Shown here piece after piece: positions 60,057 to 64,000 of a stretch of DNA of 64,000 nt. This stretch comes from Massilia soli (GTDB lineage: Bacteria > Pseudomonadota > Gammaproteobacteria > Burkholderiales > Burkholderiaceae_D). Both the position numbers and the translations under genes were made by a program. The stretch is from the NCBI RefSeq assembly GCF_016809835.1, contig NZ_JAFBIL020000001.1, forward strand, positions 806,001-870,000. The letters are read 5' to 3'. Position 1 is the first letter of the stretch; each line of letters opens with the position of its first letter. The notes beneath the pieces are model-generated. The model searched no databases. It was given only the letters and a program-made list of their open reading frames with translations, and had not been told where the DNA came from.

Positions 60057-62195
60057 ATGAACCGTCCACACATGCTTATCCTTGCCGCCAGCCTCGCGCT
60101 GGTCAACGTTGTCCACGCCGCCCCGGGCGCACCCGCCGCGGCAGTGCTGGAAGCGTCGAATCCGTTTGCGAAACTCAGCACGCTGCCGTTCCACTATCCG
60201 GCTTTCGACAAGATCAAGGACGAGCATTTCGTGCCAGCTTACGCGGCCGGCATGCGCGAGCACCTGCGCGAGATTAACGCCATCGCCGCCAACCCGAAGG
60301 CGCCGACCTTCGACAACACCATCGTCGCGATGGAGCGTTCGGGCCAGCTGCTCACGCGCGTGGCGACCACCTTCTCCAACCTGCAGGGCGCCAACACCAA
60401 CGACAGGCTGGACGAGATCGACCGCGACATGTCGCCGAAGATGGCGGCCCACTTCGACGCGGTGTTCCTCAACGAAAAGCTGTACCAGCGCGTTAAGACC
60501 CTGTACGACAAGCGCGCCACGCTGGGCCTGGACAAGGAATCGGCGCACCTGCTCGACCGCTACCACAAGGACTTCGTGCGTGCCGGCGCCAAGCTCTCAA
60601 GCGCCGACAAGGAAAAACTCAAGTCGCTGAACGGCCAGATCGCGGTACTGCAAACCACCTTCACCCAGAACGTGCTGAAGGAAACCAACGCGTCAGCCCT
60701 GGTGGTCGACACCCGCGCCGAACTGGCCGGCATGTCCGAGGCGGCGATCGACGCCGCAGCCGCCGCCGCCAAGGAGCGCGGCCTGGAAGGCAAGTTCGCG
60801 GTCGCCCTGATCAACACCACCGGCCAGGCCCCGCTGGCGGTGCTGACCAATCGCGCCACCCGCGAGCGCTTGCAGGCGGCGTCGATGGCGCGCGGCAGCC
60901 GCGGCGGCGAATTCGACAACCGCGATGAAGTCGTCGCGCTGGCCAAGCTGCGCGCCGAACGCGCCGCGCTGCTCGGCTATCCGAACTACGCCGCCTACTC
61001 GCTCGAAAACGAGACCGCCAAGGACACCGCGGCGGTCAACAAGCTGCTGTCCGAGCTGGCCAAGCCGGCGGTCGCCAACGCGAAGAAGGAAGCGGCCGAG
61101 ATCCAGAAGGTGATCGACGCCGAAAAGGGCGGCTTCAAGGTCGCCGCGCATGACTGGGCGTTCTACACCGACAAGGTGCGCGCCGAGCGTTTCAGCTTCG
61201 ACGAGAACCAGCTCAAGCCATACTTCGAACTCGATAACGTGCTGGTGAAGGGCGTGTTCTTCGCCGCGAACAAGCTGTATGGCCTGTCGTTCAAGGAACG
61301 CAAGGACCTGCCGGTGTATAACCCGGACGTGCGCGTCTTCGACGTGTTCGATGCGAACGGCAAGCAGATCGCGATCTTCCTGGCCGATATGTACGCGCGC
61401 GGTAACAAGCAGGGCGGCGCATGGATGAACGAGTACGTCTCGCAGTCCGGGCTGATGGGCACCAAGTCGGTGGTCGCCAACCACCTGAACATTCCGAAGC
61501 CGCCAAGCGGCGAGCCGACCCTGCTGACCTACGACGAAGTCAAGACCACCTTCCACGAGTTCGGCCACGCGCTGCACGGCATCTTCTCGAACGTGAAGTA
61601 CCCGCGCTTCTCGGGTACCAACGTCCCGCGCGACTTCGTCGAGTATCCGTCGCAGGTCAACGAGATGTGGATGATCTGGCCTGAGGTGCTGGCCAACTAC
61701 GCCAAGCATTACAAGACCGGCGCCGCGATGCCGAAAGAACTGCTGGACAAGGTGGTCGCGTCGAAGAAGTTCAACCAGGGCTTCATCACCACCGAATACC
61801 TGGCGGCCTCGCTGGTCGACCAGCGCTGGCACCAGCTGGCGGCCAACCAGGTGCCGACCGACGTGCTCGGGTTCGAAGCGGCCGCGCTGAAAGAAGCCGG
61901 GGTCGACTTCGCGCCGGTGCCGCCGCGCTACCGCACCACCTACTTCTCGCACGCCTTCTCGGGCGGCTACTCGGCCGGCTACTACGCCTACCTGTGGAGC
62001 GAAAAGCTGGATGCCGACACCGTCGAATGGTTCAAGGAAAACGGCGGCCTGCAGCGCAAGAACGGCGACCACTTCCGCAAGACCTTGCTGTCGCGCGGCG
62101 GCACCGCCGATGCGATGGACCTGTTCCGCAACTTCCGCGGACGCGACGCCAAGATCGAAGCGCTGCTTGAGCGCCGCGGCCTGACCGGCGAGTAA
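60057..62195 (+). CDS. dcp: M3-family peptidyl-dipeptidase (Dcp type), copy 1
   Basis: 712 residues from ATG 60057. A GTG at 60045 is possible, but the neighbouring paralogue starts at the equivalent MNRPHML. Signal peptide of about 20 residues (MLILAASLALVNVVHA|A). The zinc site is HEFGHALHG with H500 first, and the family context is LLTYDEVKTTFHEFGHALHG and PSQVNEMW. It removes dipeptides from the C-terminus of peptides. The export signal points to a periplasmic form. It is followed by a 175-bp gap with an inverted-repeat element and then a close paralogue in tandem. Confidence 0.93.
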   Translation: MNRPHMLILAASLALVNVVHAAPGAPAAAVLEASNPFAKLSTLPFHYPAFDKIKDEHFVPAYAAGMREHLREINAIAANPKAPTFDNTIVAMERSGQLLTRVATTFSNLQGANTNDRLDEIDRDMSPKMAAHFDAVFLNEKLYQRVKTLYDKRATLGLDKESAHLLDRYHKDFVRAGAKLSSADKEKLKSLNGQIAVLQTTFTQNVLKETNASALVVDTRAELAGMSEAAIDAAAAAAKERGLEGKFAVALINTTGQAPLAVLTNRATRERLQAASMARGSRGGEFDNRDEVVALAKLRAERAALLGYPNYAAYSLENETAKDTAAVNKLLSELAKPAVANAKKEAAEIQKVIDAEKGGFKVAAHDWAFYTDKVRAERFSFDENQLKPYFELDNVLVKGVFFAANKLYGLSFKERKDLPVYNPDVRVFDVFDANGKQIAIFLADMYARGNKQGGAWMNEYVSQSGLMGTKSVVANHLNIPKPPSGEPTLLTYDEVKTTFHEFGHALHGIFSNVKYPRFSGTNVPRDFVEYPSQVNEMWMIWPEVLANYAKHYKTGAAMPKELLDKVVASKKFNQGFITTEYLAASLVDQRWHQLAANQVPTDVLGFEAAALKEAGVDFAPVPPRYRTTYFSHAFSGGYSAGYYAYLWSEKLDADTVEWFKENGGLQRKNGDHFRKTLLSRGGTADAMDLFRNFRGRDAKIEALLERRGLTGE

Positions 62196-62210
62196 GGAAG
62201 CAATGCCGCG

Positions 62211-62323
62211 TCAAGTGTGAACCTCAGCACGTCGTGCCCGCGAAGGCGGGCACCCATGCTGAGCTGGCAGGAGCCGCTTTCGCGCGAACGACGTGCGACT
62301 GCCAAAACCGAGTCCACACTTGA
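62211..62323. mobile_element. Small inverted-repeat (MITE-like) element between the dcp copies
   Basis: TCAAGTGTG at 62211-62219 and CACACTTGA at 62315-62323 are perfect 9-bp inverted ends. The match extends as GTCAAGTGTG-AC on both sides. The interior holds the REP-like palindromes at 62228-62296. It carries no gene. Confidence 0.5.
62228..62296. repeat. REP-like palindrome doublet inside the element
   Basis: CACGTCGTGCCCGC, loop GAAG, GCGGGCACC gives the first palindrome, and a second half-site GCTTTCGCGCGAACGACGTG closes the doublet. The core is a relative of the palindromes at 12608 and 33084, with GTGCCCGC in place of GTTCCCGC. Confidence 0.6.
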
Positions 62324-62369
62324 CCACGACATACCTGCGCCCACTGATACCACCCAGGAGAGACAACAA

Positions 62370-64000
62370 ATGAATCGTCCCCACATGTTAATCATCGCCG
62401 CCAGCCTGGCGGTAGCCAATGCCGCCTACGCCGCGCCTGCGTCGCTGCTGGAAGCATCCAATCCGTTCGCCAAGGTCAGCACGCTGCCGATGAACTACCC
62501 GGCCTTCGACAAGATCAAGAACGAGCACTACGAGCCGGCTTTTGCCGAAGGCATGCGCCAGGAGATGGTCGAAGTCGATGCCATCGCCAACAACCCGAAG
62601 CCGGCCACGTTCGAGAACACCATCGTCGCGATGGAGCGTTCGGGCCAGCTGCTCAACCGCGTCAGCAGCGTGTTCGGCAACCTGTCGGGCGCCAACACCA
62701 ACGACACCATGCAGGCGATTCAGCGCGGCCTGTCGCCAAAGCTGGCGGCCCACAACGACGCGATCCGCCTCAACGAAAAGCTCTACGCCCGCATCAAGAG
62801 CCTGTACGACAAGCGCGACCAGCTCAAACTCGACCCGGAATCGAAGTTCCTGCTCGAGCGCTATCACACCGACTTCGTGCGCGCCGGCGCCAAGCTCTCG
62901 AGCGCCGACAAGGACAAGCTCAAGGCGTACAACTCCCAGCTCGCGACCTTGCAAACCACCTTCGCTCAGAACGTCCTGAAGGAAGCCAACGCCGCCGCCC
63001 TGGTGGTCGACAAGCGCGAAGAACTGGCCGGCATGTCGGATGCCGCGATCGACGCGGCGGCCGCCAACGCCAAGGCACGCGGCATGGACGGCAAGTTCGT
63101 CATCCCGGTCACCAATACCACCGGCCAGGCGCCGCTGGCGGTGCTGACCAACCGCGCCACGCGCCAGCGCCTGATCGAAGCGTCGATGGGACGCGGCAGC
63201 CGCGGCGGCGAATTCGACAACCGCGATGTCGTCGTCAAGATCGCCAAGCTGCGCGCCGAACGCGCCGCGCTGCTCGGCTATCCAAGCCACGCCGCCTACG
63301 CGCTGGAAGACCAGACGGCGAAAAACACCGAGTCGGTCAACAAGCTGCTGGCCGAATTCGCCAAGCCGGCGGTTGCCAACGCGAAGAAGGAAGCGGAAGA
63401 GATTCAGAAGATGATCGACGCCGAAAAAGGCAGCTTCGGCGTGGCCGCGCATGACTGGTCGTACTACAGCGACAAGGTGCGCGCCGAGCGCTTCGCGTTC
63501 GACCAGAACCAGCTCAAGCCGTACTTCGAACTGAATAACGTGCTGACCAACGGCGTGTTCTTCGCCGCCAACAAGGTGTATGGCCTGAGCTTCAAGGAGC
63601 GCAAGGACCTGCCGGTGTACGACCCTGACGTGCGCGTGTTCGACGTGATCGACGCCAACGGCAAGCCGCTGGCGATCTTTGTCGCCGACTTCTACGCGCG
63701 CTCGAACAAGCGTGGCGGCGCATGGGCCAATGCCTACGTCTCGCAATCGAAGCTGATGGGCACCAAGCCGGTCATCGGCAACCACCTGAACATTCCAAAG
63801 CCCCCGAGCGGCGAAGCGACCCTGCTGACCTACGACGAGCTGCGCACCCTGTTCCACGAGTTCGGCCACGCGCTGCACGGCATGTTCTCGGACGTGAAGT
63901 ACCCGCGCTTCGCAGGCACCCGGGTGCCGCGCGACTTCGTCGAGTTCCCGTCGCAGGTCAACGAGATGTGGGCGGTCTATCCGGAAGTGCTGGCCAACTA
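62370..64000 (+). CDS. M3-family peptidyl-dipeptidase (Dcp type), copy 2, cut by the window end
   Basis: The frame from ATG 62370 (AGGAGA upstream) is open to the end of the window, 543 codons. It begins MNRPHMLIIAASLAVANAAY, a signal peptide like that of copy 1. It has the zinc site LRTLFHEFGHALHGMF (first His 496), and runs almost residue for residue parallel to the first copy (ASNPFAK, PAFDKIK, EHFVPAY versus EHYEPAF). It is a tandem duplicate. The last part, about 170 residues, is not visible. Confidence 0.93.
   Translation, partial: MNRPHMLIIAASLAVANAAYAAPASLLEASNPFAKVSTLPMNYPAFDKIKNEHYEPAFAEGMRQEMVEVDAIANNPKPATFENTIVAMERSGQLLNRVSSVFGNLSGANTNDTMQAIQRGLSPKLAAHNDAIRLNEKLYARIKSLYDKRDQLKLDPESKFLLERYHTDFVRAGAKLSSADKDKLKAYNSQLATLQTTFAQNVLKEANAAALVVDKREELAGMSDAAIDAAAANAKARGMDGKFVIPVTNTTGQAPLAVLTNRATRQRLIEASMGRGSRGGEFDNRDVVVKIAKLRAERAALLGYPSHAAYALEDQTAKNTESVNKLLAEFAKPAVANAKKEAEEIQKMIDAEKGSFGVAAHDWSYYSDKVRAERFAFDQNQLKPYFELNNVLTNGVFFAANKVYGLSFKERKDLPVYDPDVRVFDVIDANGKPLAIFVADFYARSNKRGGAWANAYVSQSKLMGTKPVIGNHLNIPKPPSGEATLLTYDELRTLFHEFGHALHGMFSDVKYPRFAGTRVPRDFVEFPSQVNEMWAVYPEVLAN

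Overview
The window looks like a chromosomal segment of a high-GC betaproteobacterium, most likely an Oxalobacteraceae member related to Massilia, Duganella or Janthinobacterium. This is inferred from gene order and families, not from a database search. The supporting signs are the mlaFEDACB - ABC exporter - ibaG - murA - hisG...hisE - HIT - tatABC order, the short HisG form, a PEP-CTERM protein, a DUF4214 metalloprotease and the hemE-priA neighbourhood.

Layout. 1-7700: the start of tex (minus), a SNF2-type helicase, a PAS histidine kinase with an OmpR-type regulator, a REP-associated tyrosine transposase (RAYT) and an RsbRD-type histidine kinase. 7888-14143: gltB and gltD (glutamate synthase). 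About 14190-18050: an AT-richer minus-strand island. It holds a 5'-truncated RHS gene with a caspase-like C-terminal domain, a membrane-anchored downstream partner, and a second module of a small frameshifted protein followed by a DUF1493 gene. 18177-35157: about 17 kb all on the plus strand. It contains the Mla outer-membrane lipid asymmetry system, an ABC-2 exporter, ibaG, murA, the full histidine pathway (with an adenine DNA methyltransferase inserted between hisD and hisC), a HIT hydrolase and tatABC. 35159-46188: minus-strand genes for a PHB-depolymerase-like esterase, a CsgG-like lipoprotein, a DUF885 metallopeptidase, a second large SNF2 helicase and an S9 peptidase. 46324-51671: hemE, priA and a lipoamide-dehydrogenase-like gene. 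The 750 bp between hemE and priA hold a cluster of DnaA-box 9-mers. 51676-64000: a DUF1857 protein, a PEP-CTERM protein, modBA without modC, rep helicase, a metzincin protease, slyX, and two tandem Dcp-type oligopeptidases (the second cut by the window end).

Most of the window is housekeeping. The parts most worth a second look are the oriC-like DnaA-box cluster next to priA, the RHS/DUF1493 polymorphic-toxin island, the methyltransferase translationally coupled inside the his operon, and the palindromic repeats (12608, 33084, 62228) that the resident RAYT may mobilise.
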